Source of the DNA: Bacteroidales bacterium
Lineage (GTDB): Bacteria > Bacteroidota > Bacteroidia > Bacteroidales > UBA932
DNA length: 35,806 nt
Direction: 5' to 3'
Assembly: GCA_017651225.1 (NCBI GenBank)
Contig: JAGCDF010000073.1
Coordinates: 1 to 35,806, forward strand
In this document: piece after piece, positions 13,652-21,840 of the stretch
Numbering within the stretch: position 1 is the stretch's first letter
How the letters are laid out: each line of letters opens with the position of its first letter
The notes under the pieces: generated by a model
Databases searched by the model: none
Told to the model about the DNA's origin: nothing
What the model saw: the letters and a program-made list of their open reading frames with translations, nothing else
Position numbers and translations under genes: made by a program

Positions 13652-14431
13652 GAAGAAAAACTCGCCGCCTTCGGGCGGCTGCTCGATACGATGGACGCCC
13701 TGCGGGAGAAGTGCCCCTGGAACGCCGCGCAGACCATGGAGACCATCCGCCCGATGACGGAGGAGGAGGTCTACGAGCTCAGCGACGCCATCCTGAAGGG
13801 GGACCGCCCCGGCACGGCCAAGGAGATCGGCGACCTGCTCTACCACCTTGTATTCTACGCGCGCATCGCGCAGGAGGAGGGGAGTTTCGACATCGCCGAC
13901 TCGCTCGACAAGGTCGTGGACAAGATGGTCTTCCGCCACCCGCACGTCTTCGGCCCGGAGGCCGGCAAGCCCACCTCCGCCAAGGAGATCGCCGACACCT
14001 GGGAGCTCGTGAAGGCCAAGGAGAAGGACGGCAACAAGACGGTCCTCTCCGGCATCCCCGACGCGATGCCGGCCATCCTCAAGGCCCTCTCGATGCAGGA
14101 GAAGGCCCGCGGCTGCGGCTTCGACTGGGAGCAGCGGGAGGATGTCTGGGACAAGGTGCGCGAGGAGCTCGGCGAGGCGCGCGAGGCCTGCGACGAGCAG
14201 GATCCCCGCCACATGGAGGAGGAATTCGGCGACCTGCTCTTCGCCGTCATCAACGCCGCGCGCCTCTACGAAGTCGACCCCGAGGCCGCCCTCAGCGGCA
14301 CCTGCTCCAAATTCCGCCGCCGTTTCACCTACCTCGAAGAACAAACCCTCAAAAAAGGCCGCAAACTCACCGACCTCACCCTCGCCGAAATGGATGCCAT
14401 CTGGGATGAGGGTAAAGCGAAAGGGTTGTGA
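13640..14431 (+). CDS. mazG: nucleoside triphosphate pyrophosphohydrolase MazG
   Basis: The 263-residue protein has the two-domain MazG layout. The first domain starts EKLAAFGRLLDTMDALREKCPWN, where 'LREKCPWD/N' is the MazG signature, and contains TEEEVYELSDAI with the metal-binding acidic residues. The second has EELGEAREACDEQDP followed by EEEFGDLLFAVINAAR. MazG hydrolyses NTPs to NMP + PPi and cleans non-canonical nucleotides or lowers (p)ppGpp. The C-terminus FRRRFTYLEEQTLKKGRKL is also typical. ATG 13640 places the first residues at the family start; longer frames would run through the divergent gene. Confidence 0.95.
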   Translation: MHTKEEKLAAFGRLLDTMDALREKCPWNAAQTMETIRPMTEEEVYELSDAILKGDRPGTAKEIGDLLYHLVFYARIAQEEGSFDIADSLDKVVDKMVFRHPHVFGPEAGKPTSAKEIADTWELVKAKEKDGNKTVLSGIPDAMPAILKALSMQEKARGCGFDWEQREDVWDKVREELGEAREACDEQDPRHMEEEFGDLLFAVINAARLYEVDPEAALSGTCSKFRRRFTYLEEQTLKKGRKLTDLTLAEMDAIWDEGKAKGL

Positions 14432-14440
14432 AAAATTGAT

Positions 14441-14448
14441 TATCTTTG
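14441..14448 (+). promoter_or_regulatory. -7 promoter element for the GNAT-prfA operon
   Basis: TATCTTTG matches TAnnTTTG, 20 nt before the ATG at 14468. Confidence 0.5.
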
Positions 14449-14467
14449 CAAGTTATTTGTAACGAAG

Positions 14468-15586
14468 ATGTCCAGCTATCAGATACGTGAAGTGCAGTCC
14501 CGCAAAGACCTGATGCGGTTTGTCCAGTTTCCGGACGAACTGTACCGGGGCTGCCTGCAGTACGTCCCGGCCCTGCACAACGACCAGGTACGCTCCTTGA
14601 CTTGTGTTGCGCCCCTCAAATACTGCAGCCACAAACTCTGGCTGGCCCTCGACGGCGACCGCGTCGTCGGCCGCATCTCCGGCATGATCAACCCCCGCTA
14701 CAACGAGCGCTACGGCAAGAAGCGCGCCCGCTTCGGCTGGTTCGACTGCATCAAAGACTTCGAAGTGGCCCGCCTGCTGATCGGCACCGCCGAGGCCTGG
14801 GCCAAAGAGCAGGGAATGGACGAAATCCACGGCCCGCTCTACTACAACACCTTCGGCAAGCAGGGCATGCTGGTGGAGGGCTACGACCACGTCCCGCCCT
14901 TCAACTGCCTCTACAACTTCCCGTACTACAACGACTACGTCCAGGAGCTCGGCTACGAAAAAGAATGCGACTGGATCCAGTACAAAGTGGTGGCGAACCA
15001 CGGCGTCCCCGAAAAGGCCCGCCGCGTGTCCAAGCTGGTCAAAGAGCGCTACAACCTCCACTTCGGCAGCATCGAAAAGCTCAAGCGCGACAAAGCGCTG
15101 GTGCGCAAATTCTTCCAGGTCTACAACGACAGCTTCGCCTCCTCGGTGATGAACTACATCCCCCTGACGGACGAAGAAATCGACGAAGAAGCCGCCAACG
15201 TGCTGCCTTACGTTTCCGACAAGGTCAGCTGCATCCTGCTGGACGAACACGACGAGATCGTGGCCTTCGGCATCTCCTTCCCGAATATCTCCCCGGCCCT
15301 CCAGAAGGCGAAAGGCAAACTCTTCCCCTTCGGCTGGTGGCACCTCTGGCGGGCGATGCACGACTTCGAAGTGACGGACCTGATGGTCAACGGCGCCGCC
15401 CCCGAATGGCAGAACAAGGGCGTTTCGTCCGTCTACTACGAAGAGATGGCGGACAAGGCCCTCAAGGTGGGCAACCGCTGGGCCATCTCCAACCCGCAGA
15501 TTGAAACTAACAGCGCGGTGAACATCTGGAACAGCTACGAACGCGAGCCATTCATGCGCCGCCGCTGCTACCTCAAGAAGATTTGA
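14468..15586 (+). CDS. GNAT family N-acetyltransferase-like protein
   Basis: The 372-residue protein resembles a Bacteroidota family annotated as GNAT acetyltransferase. The first half contains WLALDGDRVVGRISGMINPRYNERYGKKRARFGWFDC, the beta-strand region of GNATs, followed by AEAWAKEQGMDEIHGPLYYNTFGKQGML. The second half holds a further acyltransferase-like region ending GAAPEWQNKGVSSVYYEEMADKALKVGNRWAISNPQIETN. The substrate is unknown. It is 4 nt upstream of prfA and probably co-transcribed; the pairing may only reflect shared expression. Confidence 0.75.
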   Translation: MSSYQIREVQSRKDLMRFVQFPDELYRGCLQYVPALHNDQVRSLTCVAPLKYCSHKLWLALDGDRVVGRISGMINPRYNERYGKKRARFGWFDCIKDFEVARLLIGTAEAWAKEQGMDEIHGPLYYNTFGKQGMLVEGYDHVPPFNCLYNFPYYNDYVQELGYEKECDWIQYKVVANHGVPEKARRVSKLVKERYNLHFGSIEKLKRDKALVRKFFQVYNDSFASSVMNYIPLTDEEIDEEAANVLPYVSDKVSCILLDEHDEIVAFGISFPNISPALQKAKGKLFPFGWWHLWRAMHDFEVTDLMVNGAAPEWQNKGVSSVYYEEMADKALKVGNRWAISNPQIETNSAVNIWNSYEREPFMRRRCYLKKI

Positions 15587-15590
15587 TCCC

Positions 15591-16682
15591 ATGGCAGACA
15601 ACAATACCTTACTCGACAAAGTCCTTTCCCTCGAAGGGAAATTCAAGTCGCTCCAGGAGCAGCTTTCGAGCCCCGAAGCGATGGCGGACATGAAGAAATA
15701 CGTCCAGCTGAACAAGGACTACAAAGAACTGGAGCCGATCATCAAGACCGGCAAGCAATACGAAAAGATGGTGGAGGACCTCGCCTCCGCCAAGGACATC
15801 CTCGTCAACGAGAAAGACGAAGAGCTGCGCGAAATGGCGCGCATGGAGATCGCTGAGATCGAGCCGAAGATTCCCGAGATGGAGCAGCAGATCAAGCTCC
15901 TGCTCATCCCGGCCGACCCGGACGACGGCAAGAACGCCATGGTCGAAATCCGCGGCGGCACCGGCGGTGACGAGGCGGCGATCTTCGCCGGCGACCTCTT
16001 CCGCATGTACCAGCACTTCGCGGAGAACCGCGGCTGGAAGCTCGAGGTCACCGACCAGGCGCCCGGCACCTCCGGCGGCTTCAAACAGATCGTCTTCAAG
16101 CTCTCCGGCAACGACGGCGTGTACGGCGTGATGAAATACGAATCCGGCGTGCACCGCGTCCAGCGCGTGCCGCAGACCGAGACCCAGGGCCGCATCCAGA
16201 CGTCTGCCGCCTCCGTGGCGGTCTTCCCGGAAGCGGGTGAGTTCGACGTGGACCTGAACTGGGACGACATCCGCCTCGACCTCTTCTGCGCGTCCGGCCC
16301 GGGCGGCCAGGGCGTCAACACGACCTACTCCGCCGTGCGCCTCACCCACATCCCCACCGGCCTGGTGGTCCAGTGCCAGGAGGAGCGCTCCCAGCTGAAG
16401 AACAAGGACCGCGCCTTCGAAGAGCTCCGCACCCGTCTCTACAACCTGGAGCACCAGAAATACCTCGACGGCATCGCCGCCAAGCGCAAGACCATGGTCT
16501 CCACGGGCGACCGCTCCGCCAAGATCCGCACCTACAACTACCCGCAGGGCCGCGTCACCGACCACCGCATCAACTGGAGCATGTACAACCTGCCCGTCTT
16601 CATGGACGGCGACATCCAGGAGTGCATCGACCAACTGCAGATCGCCGAGAACGCCGAGCGCCTCAAAGAAGCGGGCGATTAA
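15591..16682 (+). CDS. prfA: peptide chain release factor 1
   Basis: The 363-residue protein recognises UAA and UAG stop codons and triggers peptide release on the ribosome. The codon-recognition tripeptide PxT (PQT, residues 194-196, in HRVQRVPQTETQGRIQTSA) marks it as RF1; RF2 would have SPF. The catalytic GGQ is at 238-240 (SGPGGQGVNTTYSAVRLTH), and the Gln is the residue usually methylated by PrmC. The N-terminal coiled region (residues 5-105) and GGTGGDEAAIFAGDLFRMY are standard. Length matches the family (about 360). Confidence 0.97.
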   Translation: MADNNTLLDKVLSLEGKFKSLQEQLSSPEAMADMKKYVQLNKDYKELEPIIKTGKQYEKMVEDLASAKDILVNEKDEELREMARMEIAEIEPKIPEMEQQIKLLLIPADPDDGKNAMVEIRGGTGGDEAAIFAGDLFRMYQHFAENRGWKLEVTDQAPGTSGGFKQIVFKLSGNDGVYGVMKYESGVHRVQRVPQTETQGRIQTSAASVAVFPEAGEFDVDLNWDDIRLDLFCASGPGGQGVNTTYSAVRLTHIPTGLVVQCQEERSQLKNKDRAFEELRTRLYNLEHQKYLDGIAAKRKTMVSTGDRSAKIRTYNYPQGRVTDHRINWSMYNLPVFMDGDIQECIDQLQIAENAERLKEAGD

Positions 16683-16689
16683 GACAGAA

Positions 16690-16720
16690 AAGCCCAGCCG
16701 ACCGGCTGGGCTTTTATTTT
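16690..16720 (+). terminator. Rho-independent terminator of prfA
   Basis: AAGCCCAGCC (16690-16699) pairs perfectly with GGCTGGGCTT (16704-16713) around a 4-nt loop, followed by TTATTTT. It lies 7 nt after the prfA stop. Confidence 0.9.
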
Positions 16721-16742
16721 GCATTTGTCGTTGGACGCGTGT

Positions 16743-17987
16743 TTAGATTTTTCTAAAGGCTAAACACGCGTTATGTCCGCCGAAGCCGAAGGAATCGCTG
16801 AGGCCCAGATTCACGTCGGCCTTGACGGCCTTGTTGGGCGTGTAGTCCAGGTCGCACTCGGGATCCGGCGCGTCCAGGTGGACGGTCGGAGGGACGATGC
16901 CCTCCTGCAGGGCCAGCACCGTGGCGATGGCCTCGACGGCGCCCGTGGCGCCGAACATGTGGCCGTGCATCGACTTGGTGCTGCTGATGTGGCACTTGTA
17001 GGCGAAGTCGCCCATCGCGATCTTGTAGGCCTTGGTCTCGGCCACGTCGTTGAGGAGCGTGCCCGTGCCGTGGGCGTTGATGTAGACGTTGTCTTTCGTG
17101 GAATCAAATCCGGACTCCTCCAGCGCGAGGCGGATGCACTCGGCCTGGGTGGTGCCGTCCGGGCGCGGGGCCGTGGCGTGGTGGGCGTCGCAGGTGCTGC
17201 CGTAGCCCGTGACCTCGGCGTAGATGTGGGCGCCGCGGGCCTTGGCGTGCTCCAGCTCCTCGAGGATGAGGACGGCGGAACCGTCGGCCATCACGAAGCC
17301 GCTGCGGTTGGCGTTGAACGGCAGGGAGGCGTACTGCGGGTCCGTGGCGCGGGTCAGCGCCTTGGCGTTCGCGAAGCCGGCGATGCCGATCGGAATGGTG
17401 CAGCGGTCGGTGCCGCCCGCGATGACGGCGTCGGCGTAGCCGTGCTTGATGGCGCGGAACGCCTCGCCGATGGAGTGCGTGGAGGTGGCGCAGGCCGTGA
17501 CGATGTCAATGCAGGAGCCCTGCGCGCCGAACTTGATTGCGATCTGGCCGCCGGCCATGTCGGAGATCATCGTCGGGACGAAGTTGGGGGAGACCCACTG
17601 GCCGGACTGGTCCTCGAAGAACTTCTCCAGCTCGCGCTGGATGGTCGTGAAGCCGCCGATGCCGGAGCCGACATAGGTGGCCAGGCGGTTCGGGTCGATG
17701 TTCTCGCCGCTCACCAGGCCGGAGTCGCGCATCGCCTGGAAGGCGGACGCCATCGCGTAGATGGTGAAAGGATCCTGCTTGCGGATGAACGGCTTGTCCA
17801 TCCCGTAATCTTCAGGATTGAAATTCCGGACCATGCCGCCGATCTTGACGGCCAGGTTCTCGGTCGGGTACTCCGTGATATAGTCAATTCCGCATACGCC
17901 GTTGACCAGGTTGTCCCAGAAAGTCTTGACATCGTTTCCGATGCAGGAGAGGACACCGAGTCCGGTCACTGCTACTCTTTTCTCCAT
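16743..17987 (-). CDS. fabF: beta-ketoacyl-ACP synthase II
   Basis: The 414-residue cytoplasmic condensing enzyme elongates fatty-acyl-ACP with malonyl-ACP in type II fatty-acid synthesis. The thiolase-fold catalytic triad is visible: Cys166 in DIVTACATSTHSIGEAF, His306 in NAHGTGTLLNDVAETKA and His343 in SSTKSMHGHMFGATGAVEA. The N-terminus MEKRVAVTGLGVLSCIG is typical, so ATG 17987 was chosen over an upstream in-frame ATG that would run through the promoter. Family length is about 412. It is convergent with prfA and divergent from the LytTR gene. No acpP is adjacent. Confidence 0.96.
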   Translation of the reverse strand: MEKRVAVTGLGVLSCIGNDVKTFWDNLVNGVCGIDYITEYPTENLAVKIGGMVRNFNPEDYGMDKPFIRKQDPFTIYAMASAFQAMRDSGLVSGENIDPNRLATYVGSGIGGFTTIQRELEKFFEDQSGQWVSPNFVPTMISDMAGGQIAIKFGAQGSCIDIVTACATSTHSIGEAFRAIKHGYADAVIAGGTDRCTIPIGIAGFANAKALTRATDPQYASLPFNANRSGFVMADGSAVLILEELEHAKARGAHIYAEVTGYGSTCDAHHATAPRPDGTTQAECIRLALEESGFDSTKDNVYINAHGTGTLLNDVAETKAYKIAMGDFAYKCHISSTKSMHGHMFGATGAVEAIATVLALQEGIVPPTVHLDAPDPECDLDYTPNKAVKADVNLGLSDSFGFGGHNACLAFRKI

Positions 17988-18011
17988 AAAAGAATCAATA
18001 TTTATCCGGCG

Positions 18012-18019
18012 CAAAGGTA
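18012..18019 (-). promoter_or_regulatory. -7 promoter element for fabF
   Basis: TACCTTTG on the minus strand matches TAnnTTTG, 24 nt before the ATG at 17987. Confidence 0.5.
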
Positions 18020-18031
18020 GTAAATTATTCT

Positions 18032-18039
18032 TATATTTG
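18032..18039 (+). promoter_or_regulatory. -7 promoter element for the LytTR gene
   Basis: TATATTTG matches TAnnTTTG, 24 nt before the ATG at 18064. Only 12 nt separate it from the divergent fabF element, so the two promoters overlap. Confidence 0.5.
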
Positions 18040-18063
18040 CAGTTCATAGGATCGAGGAAGACG

Positions 18064-18942
18064 ATGATTGCACTGAATGACAGGCTGCCCCGTTATCTGC
18101 TCGAAAAGGAGCAGATTTGGACGACCGTGGTCTATACGGCCCTGTTTTCCCTGGTCTTCATCCTGGTCAGCATCCCCTTTTCCGCCACCGCCTGGTTCGC
18201 CCTCGGCGAGAGCGAGGCGTTCGTCTACACGCTCGCCTTCGTGCTGCTCTCCGCCTTGCTCATCATCCTGAGCCGCTCGCTGATGCACCGCTGCCGTGAC
18301 CTTAAGGGCTTCACCCTGCTGGGCTACATCGCCTGGAATGTGGCGGAGGTGGTCGTCGTGGCGCTGGTGTACACGGTCTTCACCCGCAAGGGCATGGAAG
18401 TGGGCATCGCCGGCGGCGGGCGCGAGAGCGGGGAGATCTTCCTCAGCGCCCTGGTCTACACGGCCGTGTGCCTGTGCGTGCCGTTCGCCTTCTGCGCCCT
18501 GCACTTCGCCCTCCAGGACCGGGACAACACCATCCGACTGATGAACTACGGCAACGTGGTCTCCGACAAGCCCGCCAAGCCCTACACCGACCAGCGCATC
18601 ACCCTGTTCGACAACAACGGCGTGCTCAAGTTCTCCATCAGCTCGGACAACCTCTACTTCATCGAGTCCGACGACAACTACATCAAGGCCTGGTACATGG
18701 ACAGCGCCGGGGAGATGAAGCAGTACATGTTGCGCTGCCGGCTCAAGACGGTGGAGGACAGCTTCGCGGACAGCGAACTGGTCCGCTGCCACCGCAAGTA
18801 CATCGTCAACATCCGCAAGATCTCGATCCTGAAGTCCGAGAAAGAGGGCTACAAGGTCGACTTCGACATCGATTCCATCGAACCCATTCCGATTTCAAAA
18901 ACCTACGAGCAGGCCGTCCTGGCCCGCTTCAATTCGCGATAG
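18064..18942 (+). CDS. membrane-anchored LytTR-domain transcriptional regulator
   Basis: The 292-residue protein has four hydrophobic segments in its first ~155 residues and a C-terminal LytTR DNA-binding domain (about 185-290). The domain is marked by NLYFIESDDNYIKAWYMDSAGEMKQYMLRCRLKTVEDSF and LVRCHRKYIVNIRKISIL. It has no receiver domain, so it is not a classical response regulator; it probably senses something at the membrane. ATG 18064 was chosen because the longer frame reads through the fabF promoter region. It lies 3 nt before the DUF4293 gene. The target is unknown. Confidence 0.9.
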   Translation: MIALNDRLPRYLLEKEQIWTTVVYTALFSLVFILVSIPFSATAWFALGESEAFVYTLAFVLLSALLIILSRSLMHRCRDLKGFTLLGYIAWNVAEVVVVALVYTVFTRKGMEVGIAGGGRESGEIFLSALVYTAVCLCVPFAFCALHFALQDRDNTIRLMNYGNVVSDKPAKPYTDQRITLFDNNGVLKFSISSDNLYFIESDDNYIKAWYMDSAGEMKQYMLRCRLKTVEDSFADSELVRCHRKYIVNIRKISILKSEKEGYKVDFDIDSIEPIPISKTYEQAVLARFNSR

Positions 18943-18945
18943 ATT

Positions 18946-19350
18946 ATGTGGCAAAGAGTTCAAACCCTGTATCTTCTCCTGGCGACGGGCCTCGTCGCCT
19001 CCCTGTTGTTCTGCACCAAGGCGGGTGACGTCCCGTACATGGAATACTGGCCCTACGCCGTGCTCATCATCCTGACGACCTTCCTGCAGGTGATGGCGCT
19101 GACGACCTACAAGCACCGCATCTTCCAGATGCGCACGGCGGTGCTCGCCGCCATCATCCTGGTCGGCCTGCAGGGCTGGCTGGTCGTCGACTTCCTCAAG
19201 ACGCACAACGATCCCGTCTTCCACGTGACCGCGGTCTTCCCGATCGTCGCCACGATCCTCGACTTCCTCGCCGCCCGCGGCATCCTCGCCGACGAACTCC
19301 TGGTGCGCAGCGCCGACCGCCTGCGCGCCGCCAAGCGCAAAAAGAAATAA
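18946..19350 (+). CDS. DUF4293 family membrane protein
   Basis: The 134-residue protein matches the Bacteroidota-specific DUF4293 family: it starts MWQRVQTLYLLLATGLVASLLF and has four membrane segments. The family's QTLYLL start and a lysine-rich C-terminus (AAKRKKK) are seen. Function is unknown. It follows the LytTR gene by 3 nt, so the two are one transcription unit. Confidence 0.85.
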   Translation: MWQRVQTLYLLLATGLVASLLFCTKAGDVPYMEYWPYAVLIILTTFLQVMALTTYKHRIFQMRTAVLAAIILVGLQGWLVVDFLKTHNDPVFHVTAVFPIVATILDFLAARGILADELLVRSADRLRAAKRKKK

Positions 19351-19374
19351 TAACCAGATAGTCATCACATAGTT

Positions 19375-20244
19375 ATGAGAATCCCTGAATCTGAATTGAT
19401 TATCAATAGCGACGGCTCCGCGTTCCACCTCCACATCCGTCCGGAGCAGCTGGCCGACAACATCATCCTCGTCGGCGACCCCGGCCGCGTGCCCATGGCG
19501 GCGTCCCATCTCGATTCCATCGAGGCGGAAGGCGCCTCGCGCGAGTTCGTCTGGGCCACCGGCCTCTATAAAGGCAAGCGTCTCACGGTCCTGTCCACCG
19601 GCATCGGCGCGGACAACATCGACATCGTGATGACGGAGCTGGACGCCCTCGCCAATGTCGACTTCACGACCCGCGAGGTCAAGCCGGAGCACCGCACGCT
19701 GACGATCCTGCGCATCGGCACCTGCGGCGCCATCCAGCCGGAAATTCCCCTCGGCGGCTTCATCTTCTCGCACATCTCCATCGGCTGCGACGGCCTGCTG
19801 AACTGGTACGCCGACCGCGACAAGGTCTGCCTGCTCGACTTCGAGGAAGCCTTCAAGAAGCACTCCCACTGGGTCAAGCACCTTCCGGATCCGTATTTCG
19901 TCCGCTCCAGCCAGCAGCTGATCGACCGCTTCGCGGACTGCACCGTGAAGGGCATGACCGTCTGCGCCGGCGGCTTCTACGGCCCGCAGGGACGCGTCGT
20001 CCGCGAGGGCCTCGCGCTGCCGGACATGCTCGAAGACTTCGAGAGCTTCGAGTACGGGGGCTACAAGATCACGAATTTCGAGATGGAAGGCTCCGCCCTC
20101 GCCGGCATGTCCGCCATGCTCGGCCATGATGCCGGCACGGTCTGCTGTGTCGTCGCGCACCGCTACCTCAAGGGTGCCAACCCCGACTACAAGGCGCGCG
20201 TCGAGGAGCTGGTCCAGCTGGTGCTGGACCGCCTGACCGCGTAG
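19375..20244 (+). CDS. nucleoside phosphorylase (uridine phosphorylase-like)
   Basis: The 289-residue cytoplasmic enzyme of the NP-I family cleaves nucleosides with phosphate into base and ribose-1-phosphate. The phosphate-binding ILVGDPGRVPMAASHLD lies near residue 40, followed by LTVLSTGIGADNIDIVMTEL, ILRIGTCGAIQPEIPLGGF and the base/ribose motif KITNFEMEGSALAGMSAMLG. The overall pattern is closest to uridine phosphorylases, but substrate specificity cannot be read from the sequence alone. It starts 25 nt after the DUF4293 gene and ends 10 nt before the convergent esterase gene; no terminator is visible between them. Confidence 0.85.
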   Translation: MRIPESELIINSDGSAFHLHIRPEQLADNIILVGDPGRVPMAASHLDSIEAEGASREFVWATGLYKGKRLTVLSTGIGADNIDIVMTELDALANVDFTTREVKPEHRTLTILRIGTCGAIQPEIPLGGFIFSHISIGCDGLLNWYADRDKVCLLDFEEAFKKHSHWVKHLPDPYFVRSSQQLIDRFADCTVKGMTVCAGGFYGPQGRVVREGLALPDMLEDFESFEYGGYKITNFEMEGSALAGMSAMLGHDAGTVCCVVAHRYLKGANPDYKARVEELVQLVLDRLTA

Positions 20245-20254
20245 GCGGGCTTAT

Positions 20255-21205
20255 CTATTCCGTGGCTTCGTACAGATCCCGGGTGGTGAGTGATCCCCAT
20301 CCGGGTTTTTCCATGCCCGCGTCGGTGAGGGTGGCGTCGATCGGACGGTAGACGCCCTTGAGGACATTCTCCTCGATGAAGCGGAGCTCCTCCGGGACGT
20401 TGCGCCGCATGGAGACGGAGATCTCGTGGCCGGCGCCCTTGTAGCGGAACACCTGGAAATTGGCGTCGATGTCCGCGAGCTTCTTGGCGAGCGTCTCGCT
20501 GCCCGCGAAATGATTCTTGAAGAGGGTGATCGCCCCCGGGGGCACCATCTTGTCGGCGGTGCCGTACAGCAGCATGATCGGGCAGGGTTTCTGCGGGAAG
20601 AGGATCGGACCGTCGATGGAAAGGATGGCGCCGGCAAAGGCCATCACGCCGGCGTAGTTGAACCAGTCGGGGAGCGCCTGCGCCTCCGGCTTGCCGTTGC
20701 AGATCTCCCACTCGGCCTGCAGGACCGTCATCGCGCCTGCGGAGGAACCGCTGATGACGATGTGGTCGGGGTCGATGCCCAGCTCCGCCGCATGCTCCAG
20801 CAGGTAGTTCGTGGCGGCGAACAGGTCGTCCACGGCGGCCTGGATCGCTTCGTTCAGGACGGGCGGCAGGGAAAGCTTGCCTTTGACGGCCTTGTTCTTC
20901 ATCCCGAGCCGGTAGTCGATGGCGGCCACGTGGTAGCCCGCATCGGCCATCTGGCGGTACCAGGGGCGGTCGTCCGGGTGGTTGCGCACGCCCATCACGA
21001 ATCCGCCGCCGAACACGTGGATGATGAGCGGGTGGCTGCCCGGCCCGGCGGAGTAGAAGTCCAGCATCAGGTCGCAGGTGTCGCGCTGCGCGTAGAGCAG
21101 GGTCTGGTCCGGCTGGGGGATGCCGGGACTTTCAATGACGGGACGCGTTTGCGCGTACGTCAGGCAGCTGCAGAGTAGCAATGCGATGGGAATCAATTGT
21201 TTCAT
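20255..21205 (-). CDS. secreted alpha/beta hydrolase (esterase/lipase-like)
   Basis: The 316-residue protein has a signal peptide (MKQLIPIALLLCSCLTYAQ) and an alpha/beta-hydrolase core. The oxyanion segment is HVFGGGFVMG (63-72), the nucleophile Ser155 is in ISGSSAGAMT, Asp218 is in YGTADKMVPP and His260 is in KGAGHEISV. This is the layout of the hormone-sensitive lipase/BD-FAE esterase group, likely acting on ester-linked substituents of carbohydrates or xenobiotics in the periplasm. Cys14 could be a lipobox Cys only loosely. It overlaps the ClpN-like gene by 1 nt, so the two are coupled. Confidence 0.85.
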   Translation of the reverse strand: MKQLIPIALLLCSCLTYAQTRPVIESPGIPQPDQTLLYAQRDTCDLMLDFYSAGPGSHPLIIHVFGGGFVMGVRNHPDDRPWYRQMADAGYHVAAIDYRLGMKNKAVKGKLSLPPVLNEAIQAAVDDLFAATNYLLEHAAELGIDPDHIVISGSSAGAMTVLQAEWEICNGKPEAQALPDWFNYAGVMAFAGAILSIDGPILFPQKPCPIMLLYGTADKMVPPGAITLFKNHFAGSETLAKKLADIDANFQVFRYKGAGHEISVSMRRNVPEELRFIEENVLKGVYRPIDATLTDAGMEKPGWGSLTTRDLYEATE

Positions 21206-21759
21206 CAGCTGTAGAGGTTTGTTTCAGAATTTGCGTTAGTATACAGATGGGTAAGTTGTTCGCCGAGCGGTCCCAGCAGATCCTCCAGGCGGGGCAGGAC
21301 GATCTCTTCGTGGGGGAGGATGTAGTTCTGCTCGCGCATCAGCGCGAACAGGCGGTCGTAGTCGAAGTCGCGCCCGCGGAGCAGCTCCGCGGCGGTGCTC
21401 TTCTCGTGGCGGATCAGGGCCAGCAGCAGATGGGCCGGAAAGATCTCGTGGCCGCCCTGCTTGAGGGCCTCGTAGGCCGCGCCGCCCACCAGGGCCGCGG
21501 CCCCGCGCGTCGGGCGGATCTGCGCCTGGTCCGCCCAGGGGACCGGCCGCTCGCCGAGCACCTGCGCGTCGATATCCTGCTTGAGGCGGTCCAGATCCAC
21601 GCCGCAGGCGCTCAGGATGCGGCACGCGTCGTTGTCCCGATGGCGCAGCAGGCCGAGCACGACGTGGTCCGCGCCGACGCCGTAGCTACCGGTGCGCGCG
21701 GCCTCGTCGCGGGCATAGCGGAGGATGGTCTGCAAATCTGTCGAAAACTTGATTTCCAT
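21205..21759 (-). CDS. stand-alone Clp N-terminal (ClpN) domain protein
   Basis: The 184-residue protein consists of two ClpN repeats like the N-terminal domain of ClpA/ClpC. The first is FSTDLQTILRYARDEAARTGSYGVGADHVVLGLLRHRDNDACRIL; the second is AYEALKQGGHEIFPAHLLLALIRHEKSTAAELL. No AAA+ ATPase domain follows. Such proteins bind substrates or adaptors without unfolding activity, as ClpS-like or ClpN-only adaptors may do. It is transcribed together with the esterase gene; a functional link is not obvious. Confidence 0.85.
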   Translation of the reverse strand: MEIKFSTDLQTILRYARDEAARTGSYGVGADHVVLGLLRHRDNDACRILSACGVDLDRLKQDIDAQVLGERPVPWADQAQIRPTRGAAALVGGAAYEALKQGGHEIFPAHLLLALIRHEKSTAAELLRGRDFDYDRLFALMREQNYILPHEEIVLPRLEDLLGPLGEQLTHLYTNANSETNLYS

Positions 21760-21775
21760 CGGGGTAATTTATGTA

Positions 21776-21783
21776 CAAAAATA
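21776..21783 (-). promoter_or_regulatory. -7 promoter element for the ClpN-esterase operon
   Basis: TATTTTTG on the minus strand matches TAnnTTTG, 16 nt before the ATG at 21759. Confidence 0.45.
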
Positions 21784-21806
21784 GCAATTTAATCGGAAAA
21801 TTTTGT

Positions 21807-21814
21807 TATTTTTG
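21807..21814 (+). promoter_or_regulatory. -7 promoter element for gyrA
   Basis: TATTTTTG matches TAnnTTTG, 26 nt before the gyrA ATG. The region between the divergent promoters is AT-rich. Confidence 0.5.
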
Positions 21815-21840
21815 CATGTTTAGATCTATAGTGTATTTTT

